Positions 16,727-26,278 of a stretch of 64,000 nucleotides of DNA are shown piece after piece. Positions within the stretch are counted from its first letter, which is position 1. Each line of letters starts with the position of its first letter. The position numbers were made by a program, and so were the translations under genes. Origin of the DNA: Halorubrum lacusprofundi ATCC 49239 (GTDB taxonomy: Archaea > Halobacteriota > Halobacteria > Halobacteriales > Haloferacaceae); assembly GCF_000022205.1 (NCBI RefSeq), contig NC_012029.1, positions 1,736,001 to 1,800,000 on the forward strand. The letters run 5' to 3'. The notes under the pieces are model-generated. The model had not been told where the DNA came from and did not search any database. It saw nothing but the letters and a program-made list of their open reading frames with translations.

Positions 16727-16852
16727 CGGGTGACGACCGCGCTCCGCAAGAACCCGATTCCGCTCTTGATCGCGGACCACCGTATCGCGGGCGGACCGTA
16801 CGCAACGACTCAGGAGGTTCGGGGGGCCGTACGGCGCGTCGAGGGGATCTGA
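16715..16852 (+). pseudogene. C-terminal fragment of an unknown protein
   Basis: A 45-codon open stretch without its own start (ALRKNPIPLLIADHRIAGG, then TTQEVRGAVRRVEGI) ends at a stop at 16850-16852. It reads like the end of a folded domain and has normal codon use, but the rest of the gene is missing; it sits at the junction with the duplicated gene start. Family not recognised. Confidence 0.4.
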
Positions 16853-16905
16853 GGCGACTAATAAAAGCCACCATCGGGTGGCCCGGTCACTCGGACGTTC
16901 TCCCG

Positions 16906-17835
16906 TCAGTTACGGCCGCGGCGCGGGCCGTTCCACCGACCGAGGAACTCGCCGCCGATGTTCATCGACTCGATCGGCTGGGGCGCTCGGTCGTACTCGT
17001 AGATCAGGTAATCGACGTCGGCGGCCGCCCGCGCGACGTTGGCAACGGCTTTCATGTTGACGTCGCCCTCGTCGATCTCGACGAAGCCACCGTCCTCCAT
17101 GTTCTTCATGTGGATGGAACTGATCTTGTCTTTGTACCGGCTGATGTACTCGGTGGGGTTCGCGCCGCCGGTCTCGACCCAGCCGACGTCGAGCTGCAGG
17201 TGCACGTGGTCTTCGACCGCCTCCGCGAAGACGTCGTAGCCGGTCTCGTCGGCGTCGTCGAGCTGCTGGAACTCGTGATTGTGGTTGTGATAACCGAACT
17301 CGAGTCCGTGATCGGCCATGTGGTCCGCGGCCGTGTTGACATCGTGGGCTAGGTCGAGGACGCTCGACTCGGTGCTCCACGTGTCGGGGCCGATGTACGG
17401 CTCGATGAGGGCGGGTTCGCCGTACTGGAGGTATCGTTCGGCGACGGCCTCAGGATCGTCGAGCGTCTCGTCGAGTCCCTGGTGGGCACTACTCATCCCC
17501 ACGCCAGTCTCGTCGATCGCGTCGGTGATCGCGTCGACATCCGAGTCGTCGCTGATCGTGAACGGTTCGAAGTAGTCGTAGCCCGCTGCCTCCATCTCGT
17601 AGATCAGCTCCGCCGTCGAGAGGCCCGACTGGGTAAAGGAATAGAACTGAGCGGATGTCGGAACCGACTCCGCCGCGGATCCGGAATTGGCCTGATCCGG
17701 ACGGGCCTGTACGCTCCCCATCCCGGCGGCACCGAGTCCGAGCGCACCGATCCCCCGGAGCACGTTCCGGCGCCCAGTCGAGAGTGTTTCATTTGCGAGA
17801 CGATCTCCGTCTGTCGTTCGATTATCATGTGACAT
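16906..17835 (-). CDS. Tat-exported sugar phosphate isomerase/epimerase-like TIM barrel
   Basis: A xylose-isomerase-like TIM-barrel protein. The start at 17835 gives MSHDNR and a twin-arginine signal (GRRNVLRGIGALGLGAAG), so it should act outside the membrane. The barrel shows the family's metal-ligand blocks: FGYHNHNHEF, HLQLDVGWVETGG, SSIHMKNM and a final LIYEYDRAP with the last acidic ligand. Length (~309) is normal. A sugar or inositol derivative is a likely substrate, but none can be named. The gene sits between two copies of a 120-bp direct repeat, so it was probably inserted here. Confidence 0.85.
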   Translation of the reverse strand: MSHDNRTTDGDRLANETLSTGRRNVLRGIGALGLGAAGMGSVQARPDQANSGSAAESVPTSAQFYSFTQSGLSTAELIYEMEAAGYDYFEPFTISDDSDVDAITDAIDETGVGMSSAHQGLDETLDDPEAVAERYLQYGEPALIEPYIGPDTWSTESSVLDLAHDVNTAADHMADHGLEFGYHNHNHEFQQLDDADETGYDVFAEAVEDHVHLQLDVGWVETGGANPTEYISRYKDKISSIHMKNMEDGGFVEIDEGDVNMKAVANVARAAADVDYLIYEYDRAPQPIESMNIGGEFLGRWNGPRRGRN

Positions 17836-17913
17836 ACCGTTTACCTCTTGCCGCACCATCTGCCCGGCCGTTCCGGATGGTGCAAGTTGTCATGTGCCAG
17901 TATTGATATATAA

Positions 17914-17941
17914 ATCATTATATTTATATCATTATATTTAT
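17914..17941 (-). promoter_or_regulatory. AT-rich promoter with a 14-bp tandem repeat
   Basis: atcattatatttat occurs twice head to tail (17914-17927 and 17928-17941) in an AT-rich tract upstream of the sugar isomerase-like gene. It includes TATA-like sequence on both strands. Because the tract lies about 80 bases from the start at 17835, either a leader exists or the translation start is upstream. Confidence 0.5.
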
Positions 17942-18087
17942 GTTAAGAGTCTCATACTCGATGACACACCGATCTGCAAAGGAGCGTCCGAACCCCACAT
18001 ATCGACCGCCTAAGCGGTTGTGGACGACCGGTGTGACCGGCAGACGCCGCGCGGGGTTTTTAAGTCGCTCGCGGCGGGAGCGGAGGT

Positions 18088-18993
18088 ATGGCCGACGGCG
18101 ACGATCGACAGGCGACGTTCGGGTCGGATGGGAGCTTGGAGACCGACACGACGCCGGACGCGACCGGCGACAACGACTTCGGCGAGGCGAAGGAGCCGAA
18201 CGAGACCGACGGCGGGTACAGCCGGTACGTCGTCTCCAGCCTCCTCCAGAAGGCGGTGCGCCGCTCCGACGAGGAGATCGCCGCGTGGGCCGCGTGGGAG
18301 CTGGCCCGCTCCGGCTACGCCTGGAACCTCTGGGACCGCCTGAACCTCTACGTCGTCGAAGACCTCCGGGCTGGCAGCGACGTGGCCCTCACGATCGAGC
18401 GCTACGAGGAGCTGGCCACCGAGCGCTGGGAGCCCGCCGAGTGGAAGGGTCGACTCTGTGCGATCCACGCCGCGCTGGCGGCCGCCCGCGCGCGCTCGAC
18501 CCGCGAGGCCTCGAACGCCGACGCGTACTTCTCCGCCGTCGCCGAGGTGCGCGCCGAGGCGCACGAGCGCGACGAGGAGCCTGCTCACGACTTCCCCGTC
18601 GGCGACCTCGAACCGGAAGGACAGTTCGACGCCATCTTCGACGGCCACACCGGTGAGGGCGCGCGGCGCGACCGCGGAACGCACTTCTTCAAGACCCACG
18701 GCGCCCGAGTCGGGCCGGAGGGTGAAGACGACCAGAGCGCCCGCTGGGAGCGCCTCGCATTGCTGTTAGACGACGAGACCGACTACTCGCCGGCCGACCT
18801 CGACCGCGCGCTCGAACCGGTGGACCCCGAAGACCCGTGGGGCGAGCCGGCGACGGAGTCCGGACGGGACTACACCGACGAGACGACTGGTGCGGACACC
18901 GACACCGAGACGACTGAGGGCGACGCGGACACAGCCCCCCACGACGACGACGATTCCGATCGGAGCGGTTCGCTCTCCGACTTCTCTGAGTAG
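18088..18993 (+). CDS. Protein with MgsA/RarA C-terminal-like helical domain
   Basis: A 301-residue protein. Residues ~45-160 (LLQKAVRRSDEEIAAWAAWELARSG, LWDRLNLYVVEDLRAGS) resemble the clamp-loader-like helical domain found after the AAA+ ATPase in MgsA/RarA proteins. No Walker motifs are present, so only the non-ATPase part is there. The C-terminus is a long acidic, Asp/Thr-rich tail. Proteins of this type are widespread and uncharacterised in haloarchaea. The domain call is by eye and moderate. Its promoter and first codons are duplicated at 16606. Confidence 0.7.
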   Translation: MADGDDRQATFGSDGSLETDTTPDATGDNDFGEAKEPNETDGGYSRYVVSSLLQKAVRRSDEEIAAWAAWELARSGYAWNLWDRLNLYVVEDLRAGSDVALTIERYEELATERWEPAEWKGRLCAIHAALAAARARSTREASNADAYFSAVAEVRAEAHERDEEPAHDFPVGDLEPEGQFDAIFDGHTGEGARRDRGTHFFKTHGARVGPEGEDDQSARWERLALLLDDETDYSPADLDRALEPVDPEDPWGEPATESGRDYTDETTGADTDTETTEGDADTAPHDDDDSDRSGSLSDFSE

Positions 18994-19209
18994 CCTCGGG
19001 GCGCTCACCCCGGCGTCACCTCACTGCCTATCCGATCCTCGAACCGCCAGCAGCGCGGCCGCAACGAGCGCGACGAGCACGACGCGAGCGCCCTCGATCG
19101 TGGGCAGCCCCGACGCACGGGCGGCGGGGTGGAGAGCCGTCGTTCGTCGACGATGTGTCGATACCCGCTTTCGCTAGCCCTTATCAGCGTCCCTCCCGTA
19201 ATGTTGCTC

Positions 19210-19794
19210 ATGGTGAACGTAGCAATCGTCGGCGGCGGACCGGCCGGGCTCAGCGCGGGACTGTTCACGGGCAAAAATGGGCTCGACACGGTCTTGTTCG
19301 ACACGGACGGGACGTGGATGCACAAGGCACACCTGTTCAACTACCCCGGAATCGGCTCGGTCGGCGGCAGTGAGTTCCTCGCGACCGCTCGTCAGCAGGC
19401 TGACGACTTCGGGGTCGACCGCTATCAGGGCGAGGAGGTCACCGCGGTCGAGGCGGCCGGCGACGGCTTCGTCGTGACCACCGAGGCGGACGAGTACGAG
19501 GCCGATTACGTCGTGCTGGCGACAGGCGCGAGCCGCGACCTCGCCGAGTCGCTCGGCTGTGAGTTCGACGGCGACCTCGTCGACGTCGGCGTCTCGATGG
19601 AAACGAGCGTCGAGGGCGCGTACGCGACGGGCGCGATGGTCCGCGCCGAGGAGTGGCAGGCGGTCATCTCGGCCGGCGACGGCGCCGCCGCGGCCCTCCA
19701 CATCCTCTCGAACGAGAAGGGCGAGCACTACCACGACTTCGACGTGCCCGACACCGCGACCTCGGTGTTCGGCGGCCTGATCGACGACGAGTAA
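19210..19794 (+). CDS. FAD-dependent thioredoxin-reductase-like protein, no redox CxxC
   Basis: A 194-residue flavoprotein with an N-terminal Rossmann motif (VAIVGGGPAGLSAG) and the second FAD motif (VYATGAMV variant: EGAYATGAMVRAEEW). It is much shorter than thioredoxin reductase (~310) because the central NAD(P)H domain and its CxxC active site are missing. Electron transfer to thioredoxin by the usual mechanism is therefore unlikely. Start at 19210 gives MVNVAIVGGG; an ATG nine bases earlier is possible. Such short forms are seen in haloarchaea; function unknown. Confidence 0.82.
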   Translation: MVNVAIVGGGPAGLSAGLFTGKNGLDTVLFDTDGTWMHKAHLFNYPGIGSVGGSEFLATARQQADDFGVDRYQGEEVTAVEAAGDGFVVTTEADEYEADYVVLATGASRDLAESLGCEFDGDLVDVGVSMETSVEGAYATGAMVRAEEWQAVISAGDGAAAALHILSNEKGEHYHDFDVPDTATSVFGGLIDDE

Positions 19795-19833
19795 GCGCCT
19801 GACTGCGGCTTTTCTACCGCTTTCGCCGCCGGT

Positions 19834-20430
19834 TCACGACTCGTACTCGGCCCAGACGTACCGCGTCCCGTAGCTCCGGTAGGGTCGCCACGCGTCCCCG
19901 ATATTGCGCATCTCCGCGCGGGTCAGCTCCGCGCCGTCGTTGTACACCTGCTCGATCCCCTTCCGCACCGCGAGGTCGCCAAGCGGGAGCACGTCCTCGC
20001 GGCCCAGCGCGAAGATGAGGTACATCCGGGCGGTCCACTCGCCGACGCCGCGTATCTCGGTGAGCGCGGCCACGACCGCCTCGTCGCTCGCGTCCCCGAA
20101 CCCCTCGCGCGTGAGGTCGCGGTCGCCGTCGCGGAACGCCGCAGCGGCCTCGCGCAGGTACTCGACTTTGGTGCCGCTGAGGCCGGCCTCGCGCAGAGCC
20201 ACCTCGTCGGCGGCGAGCACGTCGTCGGGTGTCGGAGCGCCGCCGAGCACGTCCACGAACCGCTCGTGGATGGCCGCGGCGGAGGCGGTCGAGAGCTGCT
20301 GGTTCACGATGGAGGTACAGAGGCGCGCGAACTCGTCGGCAGCGGGCTCGATCGTAAGCCGGCCGTGCCGGTCGATTAGCCGCGCCATGGTCGAGTCCTC
20401 GCGCAGGGTCGCCGCGACTCGCTCGTTCAT
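19834..20430 (-). CDS. DNA-3-methyladenine glycosylase (AlkA/HhH-GPD family)
   Basis: A base-excision repair enzyme that removes alkylated purines. The helix-hairpin-helix and Gly/Pro-rich loop (TEIRGVGEWTARMYLIFALG) is followed by the catalytic aspartate in LPLGDLAVRKG. The N-terminal SIVNQQLSTASA block is typical of the AlkA branch. About 198 residues: the N-terminal beta domain of bacterial AlkA is absent, as in compact archaeal forms. Start at 20430 (MNERVAATL) is chosen for fit to the domain start. Confidence 0.9.
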   Translation of the reverse strand: MNERVAATLREDSTMARLIDRHGRLTIEPAADEFARLCTSIVNQQLSTASAAAIHERFVDVLGGAPTPDDVLAADEVALREAGLSGTKVEYLREAAAAFRDGDRDLTREGFGDASDEAVVAALTEIRGVGEWTARMYLIFALGREDVLPLGDLAVRKGIEQVYNDGAELTRAEMRNIGDAWRPYRSYGTRYVWAEYES

Positions 20431-20556
20431 CGGAGAGCGATTGGGACCGGAGACGGGAGTCAGTTTCTCCTGTGAGACGCACGTCGATAAACTTACGGCT
20501 CGTTTTTCGTTTGGAAGATGGAAACGTTCAACCATGACGGTTCCGACCCCTTTGGT

Positions 20557-22548
20557 ATGCAGCTCGAAGACGTCCAGCGTGTAACGGTTCTCGGCGCCGG
20601 AAACATGGGCCACGGCATCGCGGAGGTGGCCGCGCTCGCCGGCTACGACGTGGCGCTGCGGGACATCGAAGAGGAGTTCGTACAGGGTGGCTACGACCAG
20701 ATCGAGTGGTCGCTCGGCAAGCTCGCCGAGAAAGACCGGATTGGCGAAGATGAGGCAGACGCCGCGCTCGACCGCGTGGAGGCCTTCGTCGACCTCGAAG
20801 ACTCGCTCGCCGACGCCGACGTGGTGGTCGAAGTCGTCCCTGAGAAGATGGCGATCAAAAAGGACGTGTACGACGAAGTCGTCGAGTACGCGCCCGAGGA
20901 GGCCGTCTTCGTCACCAACACCTCCAGCCTCTCGATCACTGAACTCTCCGAGGTCACTGACCGGCCCGAGCGCTTCTGCGGCATGCACTTTTTCAACCCG
21001 CCGGTGCGGATGGACTTGGTCGAGGTCATCTCCGGGAAACACACCTCCGAAGACACCCTCGAACTGATCGAGGGGCTTGCGGAGTCGATGGGAAAAACTC
21101 CGGTCCGCGTCCGGAAGGACAGCCCCGGGTTCATCGTCAACCGCATCCTCGTCCCCCTGATGAACGAGGCCGCGTGGATCGTCGAGTCCGGCGACGCGAC
21201 GATCGAGACGGTCGACTCCACGACGAAGTTCGACATGGGGCTCCCGATGGGCTCGTTCGAGCTCGCGGACCAGGTCGGTATCGACGTGGGGTACCACGTC
21301 CTCGAATATATGCACGAGGTGCTCGGCGAGGCGTACCGACCCTGCCCACTGCTCGTCGAGAAGGTCGAAGCCGAAGAGCTGGGGAAGAAGACCGGCTCGG
21401 GGTTCTACGACTACGAGAACGGCGGCGCGGAGATCCCCACGGACGCGATCGACGCCGATGTCCGCAAACGCCTGCTCGCGGTGATGGCCAACGAGGTCGC
21501 CGGACTCGCCGGCAACGACGTGGCCGACGCGCCCGCGATCGATCGTGCCGTGATGCTCGGCGCCGGATTCCCGGACGGTCCCGCAAAGCTCGCCGATAGC
21601 GAGGGGCTCGCCGAACTCGTCGACGTCCTCGACGACCTTCACGAGGAGACGGGCGAGAAGCGCTACGAGGCGACCGACTTCCTCCGCGAGGCCGCCGAGG
21701 CGGGGAGCTTCCACGGTGACGAGAGCGCCGACACCGACGGAGAGACCGACGGCGACGCACTCGCCGCTTACGACACCCTCAACGTCGCCGTCGAGGACCG
21801 CATCGGCCACGTCGAGATCGACCGCCCGCATCGGATGAACACGATCAGCGGCGAGCTACTCGACGAGCTTTCCGACGCCATCGACCGCCTCGACGCCGAC
21901 GACGATGTGCGGGCGATCCTGCTCTCCGGAGCCGGCGACCGCGCGTTCTCCGCGGGCGCCGACGTGCAGAGCATGGCGGCCGGCGGCGCAGACCCGATCA
22001 CCGCGGTCGAACTCTCGCGGCAGGGCCAGCAGACGTTCGGCAAGCTCGAAGAGTCGGACAAGCCGGTCGTCGCCGCCATCGACGGTTACTGTCTCGGCGG
22101 CGGGATGGAGCTCGCGACCGCGACGGATCTCCGGGTCGCCTCCGAGCGCTCGGAGCTCGGCCAGCCGGAGCACAACCTCGGGCTGCTCCCGGGGTGGGGC
22201 GGCACCCAGCGGCTCGCCCGCATCGTCGGCGAGGGGCGCGCGAAGGAGATCATCTTCACCGCCGACCGCTACGAGGCGGAGACGCTGGCGGACTACGGCT
22301 TCATCAACGAAGTCGTCCCCGACGACGAGCTCGACGAGCGCGCGCGAGAGCTGGTCGAGTCGCTCGCCGCCGGCCCGCCGATCGCACAGAAGTACACGAA
22401 ACGCGCGATGCACGCCGGTCGCACCGACGGCGAGGCCGGCCTCGAAGTGGAGGCGATGGGCTTCGGCCACGTGATGAACACCGACGACCTCATGGAGGGC
22501 GTCACGGCGTTCATGGGCGACGGCGAGCCCGAGTTCGAAGGGAAGTAA
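20557..22548 (+). CDS. 3-hydroxyacyl-CoA dehydrogenase/enoyl-CoA hydratase fusion
   Basis: A two-domain beta-oxidation enzyme. Residues ~5-390 form the dehydrogenase (NAD motif VLGAGNMGHGIAEVAA, catalytic region FFNPPVRMDLVEVI, then the C-terminal HCDH part). Residues ~405-660 are the crotonase/hydratase domain (FSAGADVQSMA and DGYCLGGGMELATATDL oxyanion-hole segments). The order dehydrogenase-first is the reverse of bacterial FadB but is the usual haloarchaeal arrangement. I prefer the ATG at 20557 (MQLEDVQRVTVLG); an in-frame ATG at 20518 adds 13 residues. Confidence 0.93.
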   Translation: MQLEDVQRVTVLGAGNMGHGIAEVAALAGYDVALRDIEEEFVQGGYDQIEWSLGKLAEKDRIGEDEADAALDRVEAFVDLEDSLADADVVVEVVPEKMAIKKDVYDEVVEYAPEEAVFVTNTSSLSITELSEVTDRPERFCGMHFFNPPVRMDLVEVISGKHTSEDTLELIEGLAESMGKTPVRVRKDSPGFIVNRILVPLMNEAAWIVESGDATIETVDSTTKFDMGLPMGSFELADQVGIDVGYHVLEYMHEVLGEAYRPCPLLVEKVEAEELGKKTGSGFYDYENGGAEIPTDAIDADVRKRLLAVMANEVAGLAGNDVADAPAIDRAVMLGAGFPDGPAKLADSEGLAELVDVLDDLHEETGEKRYEATDFLREAAEAGSFHGDESADTDGETDGDALAAYDTLNVAVEDRIGHVEIDRPHRMNTISGELLDELSDAIDRLDADDDVRAILLSGAGDRAFSAGADVQSMAAGGADPITAVELSRQGQQTFGKLEESDKPVVAAIDGYCLGGGMELATATDLRVASERSELGQPEHNLGLLPGWGGTQRLARIVGEGRAKEIIFTADRYEAETLADYGFINEVVPDDELDERARELVESLAAGPPIAQKYTKRAMHAGRTDGEAGLEVEAMGFGHVMNTDDLMEGVTAFMGDGEPEFEGK

Positions 22549-22572
22549 GGAAGTAAGGAAGTAAGGAAGTAA
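22541..22572 (+). repeat. Four tandem 8-bp units at a gene end
   Basis: ggaagtaa repeats four times without error, the first copy containing the last codons and TAA stop of the fusion gene. Each unit carries a taa, giving stops in all three frames across the run. Likely slippage. Confidence 0.9.
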
Positions 22573-22594
22573 GGAAATAGCGGTCCCCGGCGAT

Positions 22595-23221
22595 TTACTC
22601 CTCCAACCGCGCCGCGAAGAACGTCCAGTTCGCGTCGTCGCCCTCGGCGAGCGAGTCGTCGGTCCTCCATTCTCGTTCGACGGTAAATCCGGCGTTTCGG
22701 AGATGGTCTCGGGTCGCCTCGACGCCCGCGATGTGCCACTGCATCTCGACGCCCGTGTCGAGCCAGTCCGGGTTCGTCCCGCTCCACTCGTCCGGCCCCT
22801 CCGAGCAGAGCAGCCGCCCGCCGTCAGCGAGGACGCGAGCAAACTCGTCGACGGCTTCTTGATGTTGCTCGCGCGGGACGTGGATCAGCGAGTGGTACGC
22901 GGTCACCGCGTCGAAGGACCCGTTGCGGAAGGGGAGCCCCACCATGTCTCCTTGCGCGAGCGCCACGTCGGGGACGTTCTCGGCGGCCAGCTCCAGTTGC
23001 GAACGCGAGATGTCGGTCCCGACGGCGGTCGCCGCCGAGTCCAGATCTCGAAGCACCGGCGTCCCCTGTCCGCAACCGGCGTCGAGGACGCGCGCCGATT
23101 CGGAAACCCCGTCGAGAAACCGAGAGAGGACTTCTCGCCCGTGACCGTCTTCGTTCCGGTCCGCGGCGTACGCCTCCGCGAGTTCGTCGTAGCCGCGGCG
23201 CACGGCGTCCTTGTCGACCAT
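22595..23221 (-). CDS. SAM-dependent methyltransferase
   Basis: A class I methyltransferase of the UbiE/Methyltransf_11 type. Motif I is VLDAGCGQGT, the acidic residue after strand 2 is in GTDISRSQL, and post-motif VALAQGDMVGLPFRNGSFDAVTAYHSLIH is clear. About 208 residues. Start at 23221 (MVDKDAVRRGYDELAEAY) is preferred over one 30 bases upstream because it begins at the conserved block. The substrate cannot be read from the sequence. Confidence 0.88.
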   Translation of the reverse strand: MVDKDAVRRGYDELAEAYAADRNEDGHGREVLSRFLDGVSESARVLDAGCGQGTPVLRDLDSAATAVGTDISRSQLELAAENVPDVALAQGDMVGLPFRNGSFDAVTAYHSLIHVPREQHQEAVDEFARVLADGGRLLCSEGPDEWSGTNPDWLDTGVEMQWHIAGVEATRDHLRNAGFTVEREWRTDDSLAEGDDANWTFFAARLEE

Positions 23222-23290
23222 GCGGAGAGATACCGGGGCTCCACTATTCAAACTGCGGGAAAGACGGGCACGGCCGCCGGAGCCGTCGTC

Positions 23291-24337
23291 TTAGACGTAC
23301 CCTTCCTCGACGAGCAGCTCGCCGTTGAGCAGCGAGGCGCCCGCCGCGCCGCGGATCGTGTTGTGCGCGAGGCAGTTGTACTTCATGCCGGCGTTCGTCG
23401 CCTGCACGCCGCCGGCGACGATGCCCATCCCGCCCGCGTACGTGCGGTCGAGGCGGGGCTGGGGGCGCTCCGGCTCGTCCTCGCCGAACACCTTGATGAG
23501 CTGGTCGGGCGAGCTGGGGAGCGCGGCGGCGCCCTCGAACGAGCGCATTGCCTCGCGGAGGTCAGCGGGCGACGGGTCCTCGGCGAACTCGGCGAAGACG
23601 TTCTCAAGATGACCGTCGAGCGTCGGGATCCGGTTACAGGAGGCGGCCACGTCGGCGCCGTGGAGGTGGACCTCCGCGCCGTCGAATTCGCCGAGAAGCT
23701 TGCGCGACTCCGTCTCCATCTTCTCCTCCTCGCCGCCGATGTGCGGGATGGCGTTGTCGATGATCTCCATCGAGGTAACGCCGGAGTAGCCGGCGCCGGA
23801 GACCGCCTGCAGGGTCGAGACCCGGACGCTCTCCAAGCCGAACTCGTCGATCGCTGCGAGGGTGGGGACCATCGTGATCGTCGAGCAGTTCGGGTTCTTC
23901 ACGAGGGCGCCGTCCCAGCCGCGCTCGTCGCGCTGGACCTCGATCAGGTCGAGGTGACCGGGGTTGATCTCGGGGATCGTCAGCGGCACGTCGGCCGCCA
24001 TGCGATCGTTCGATGAGTTCGAGGAGACGACGTATCCCTCCTCCAAGAACGCGGGCTCGACCTCGCTCGCGACACCCGAGGGGAGCGACGAGAAGAGGAG
24101 GTCCACGTCGGCGTCCGCGATTCCCGCGGGCGTCGTCTCCGTGACCTCCATCTCGGCGACGTCGTCCGGGATGGGTGTGTCCACGCGCCACTTGGCGGCC
24201 TCGCGGTAGGTCTTGCCCGCGCTGTCCGCGCTGGCGGTGACCGCGGCGAGGTCAAAGGTCGGGTGGTCGTCGAGCAACTGGATGAACCGCTGTCCCACGG
24301 CGCCGGTGGCGCCAAGGATGCCGACTCGTACTGACAT
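23291..24337 (-). CDS. asd: Aspartate-semialdehyde dehydrogenase
   Basis: This enzyme reduces aspartyl phosphate to aspartate semialdehyde for lysine, threonine and methionine synthesis. The NADP-binding GATGAVGQRFI, the nucleophilic cysteine in KNPNCSTITM and the later HLHGADVAASCNRIP block match the archaeal type. About 348 residues, normal. The ATG at 24337 starts directly at the Rossmann fold. It stands alone, with its neighbours on either side in other pathways. Confidence 0.94.
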   Translation of the reverse strand: MSVRVGILGATGAVGQRFIQLLDDHPTFDLAAVTASADSAGKTYREAAKWRVDTPIPDDVAEMEVTETTPAGIADADVDLLFSSLPSGVASEVEPAFLEEGYVVSSNSSNDRMAADVPLTIPEINPGHLDLIEVQRDERGWDGALVKNPNCSTITMVPTLAAIDEFGLESVRVSTLQAVSGAGYSGVTSMEIIDNAIPHIGGEEEKMETESRKLLGEFDGAEVHLHGADVAASCNRIPTLDGHLENVFAEFAEDPSPADLREAMRSFEGAAALPSSPDQLIKVFGEDEPERPQPRLDRTYAGGMGIVAGGVQATNAGMKYNCLAHNTIRGAAGASLLNGELLVEEGYV

Positions 24338-24592
24338 TGCGCGTGGGTCAGTCACAGGGACGTAAGTGCGTTCGGATACGCGCCGATTCCGCCGGTCGAA
24401 GGCGCGGTGTGAGGTGCTCACGTCCGGATATCGGACCGTTAGATCGTCGCCGATCGCGGGCTTCACGCAACGAACAGTCGGCGTCGGTCGAGCGCCCCAG
24501 CGATCGTGTCGGGATCGAGGCCGATCCCGGTAGATCGGTCAGTTCTCGGTCGTGGTGAGGTATTATATACTCCGGCGTGTCAATAAGTAGCA

Positions 24593-26278
24593 ATGACCAA
24601 CTTCGGAGTACTGTCCATCGCTCCGCCGCTGCTCGCTATCGCGCTGGCGATCGTCACCCGCAAGGCGATCCTCTCGCTGTTCCTCGGCATCTGGTCGGGG
24701 GCGGTGATCTACACGGGCGGGCTCGGAATCGTCCAGACGTTCGACTGGATCGTCGCGGCGATCGTCGCTGACGATGGGTTTCAGGCGACAATTCTCGTGT
24801 TCACGCTGCTGCTCGGCTCCGGCGTGGCGATGGTGTGGAACCTCGGCGGAACCTACGCCATCCGCGACTGGGCGATCGAACGCCTCGACACGCAGCGCAA
24901 GGCGGGACTGGCGGCATGGGTTCTCGGGGTGATCCTCTTTTTCGACGACTACGCCAACACCGCTATCGTCGGCTCGGCGATGAAGGACGTCTCCGACCAG
25001 CTCCGGATCTCCCGCGAGAAGCTCTCGTACATCGTTGACTCCACCGCCGCGCCCGTCGCCACGCTGGGTATCTCCTCGTGGGTCGCGTTCCAGCTGTCGC
25101 TGATCGAGGAGGGGTACTCGGAGGCAGGCGTCGCCGAGGCGAACAGGCCCAGCACCTTCGAGGTGTTCCTGTCTTCGATCCCGTTCAACATGTACGCGAT
25201 CCTCGCGATCGCGATGGTCGCCATCGTGGTGCTGTGGGGTCGCGACTACGGGGAGATGCTGACGGCCGAACACCGGTCGTGGACGACCGGGAAGGTCACC
25301 CGTGACGAGGCGGCGCCGATGCAGGACGTAGCCGGCGAACTGGGCGAGCCGCCGGCGTCGACGCCGCGGCTGATCAACTTCTTCGCGCCGGTCGCCGTCC
25401 TGATCGCCGTCACGGTCGCGACCGCGTTCTGGTCGGGCGGCTTCGCGCCGACGGGCTTTCTGTCCGATCTCCTCGCGACCGAGTTCGGGAACGCGGGCGA
25501 CCGCCTGTGGAGCGCGGTCATCGGGGCCGACTTCGCGACCGCGCTGATGATCGGTGCGTTCGGCATGGTGCTGTCCGGGTTCGTACTCGGGAAGGTCTAC
25601 CGGATCTTCGGGTTCGGCGAGGCGACGGAGTACACGGTCGACGGGTTCGGGATCATGCTCACCGCGGTGTCAATCCTCGTGCTCGCGTGGGGGATCGGCG
25701 AGGTCATCTCCGCGCTGGGGACGGGCCAGTACGTTGCCGAGGCGACGGTCGGGACGGTCCCCGCAGCCGTCCTCCCAGCGCTCGTGATGGTCGTCGCCGG
25801 CTTCATCGCCTTCTCGACGGGGACCTCTTGGGGAACGATGGGAATCATGACGCCCATCGCGGTCCCCATCGCCTGGGAGATCACCGGGGGCGGCGCGGAG
25901 GGCCACACCCTCGTCGCGGTCATGGTCGGCGTTATCTTCTCGGGGGCGATCTTCGGGGACCACAGCTCTCCCATCTCCGACACGACGGTGCTGTCTGCGA
26001 CGTTCACCGGCGCGGACCTCATCGACCACGTCCGCACCCAGATCTACTACGCAGCCACCGTCGGGCTGGTCTCGGTGGCGCTGCTGCTCGTGTGGGGATT
26101 CGTCGGAATTTCGCCGTTCGTGTTGCTCCCGATCGGCGTCCTGACGCTCGTCGCGCTCGTGTATCTCCTCTCCGAGTTCGACGCCCGCCGCCGCGGGATC
26201 GATCCCGTGTCGGTCTCGGAGCCGCAGGTAGACGACGGCGACGGCGTGATCGTGGGCGGGGTCGAGCAGGACGATTGA
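24593..26278 (+). CDS. Na+/H+ antiporter, NhaC family
   Basis: A 561-residue membrane transporter with about twelve hydrophobic segments. The family blocks LFFDDYANTAIVGSAM, GTSWGTMGIMTP and FSGAIFGDHSSPISDTTVLSAT are all present. It should exchange Na+ for protons across the membrane, a central task in haloarchaea. A TATA-like gtattatatac element about 35 bases upstream suits a short or absent leader. The gene looks intact. Confidence 0.92.
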   Translation: MTNFGVLSIAPPLLAIALAIVTRKAILSLFLGIWSGAVIYTGGLGIVQTFDWIVAAIVADDGFQATILVFTLLLGSGVAMVWNLGGTYAIRDWAIERLDTQRKAGLAAWVLGVILFFDDYANTAIVGSAMKDVSDQLRISREKLSYIVDSTAAPVATLGISSWVAFQLSLIEEGYSEAGVAEANRPSTFEVFLSSIPFNMYAILAIAMVAIVVLWGRDYGEMLTAEHRSWTTGKVTRDEAAPMQDVAGELGEPPASTPRLINFFAPVAVLIAVTVATAFWSGGFAPTGFLSDLLATEFGNAGDRLWSAVIGADFATALMIGAFGMVLSGFVLGKVYRIFGFGEATEYTVDGFGIMLTAVSILVLAWGIGEVISALGTGQYVAEATVGTVPAAVLPALVMVVAGFIAFSTGTSWGTMGIMTPIAVPIAWEITGGGAEGHTLVAVMVGVIFSGAIFGDHSSPISDTTVLSATFTGADLIDHVRTQIYYAATVGLVSVALLLVWGFVGISPFVLLPIGVLTLVALVYLLSEFDARRRGIDPVSVSEPQVDDGDGVIVGGVEQDD

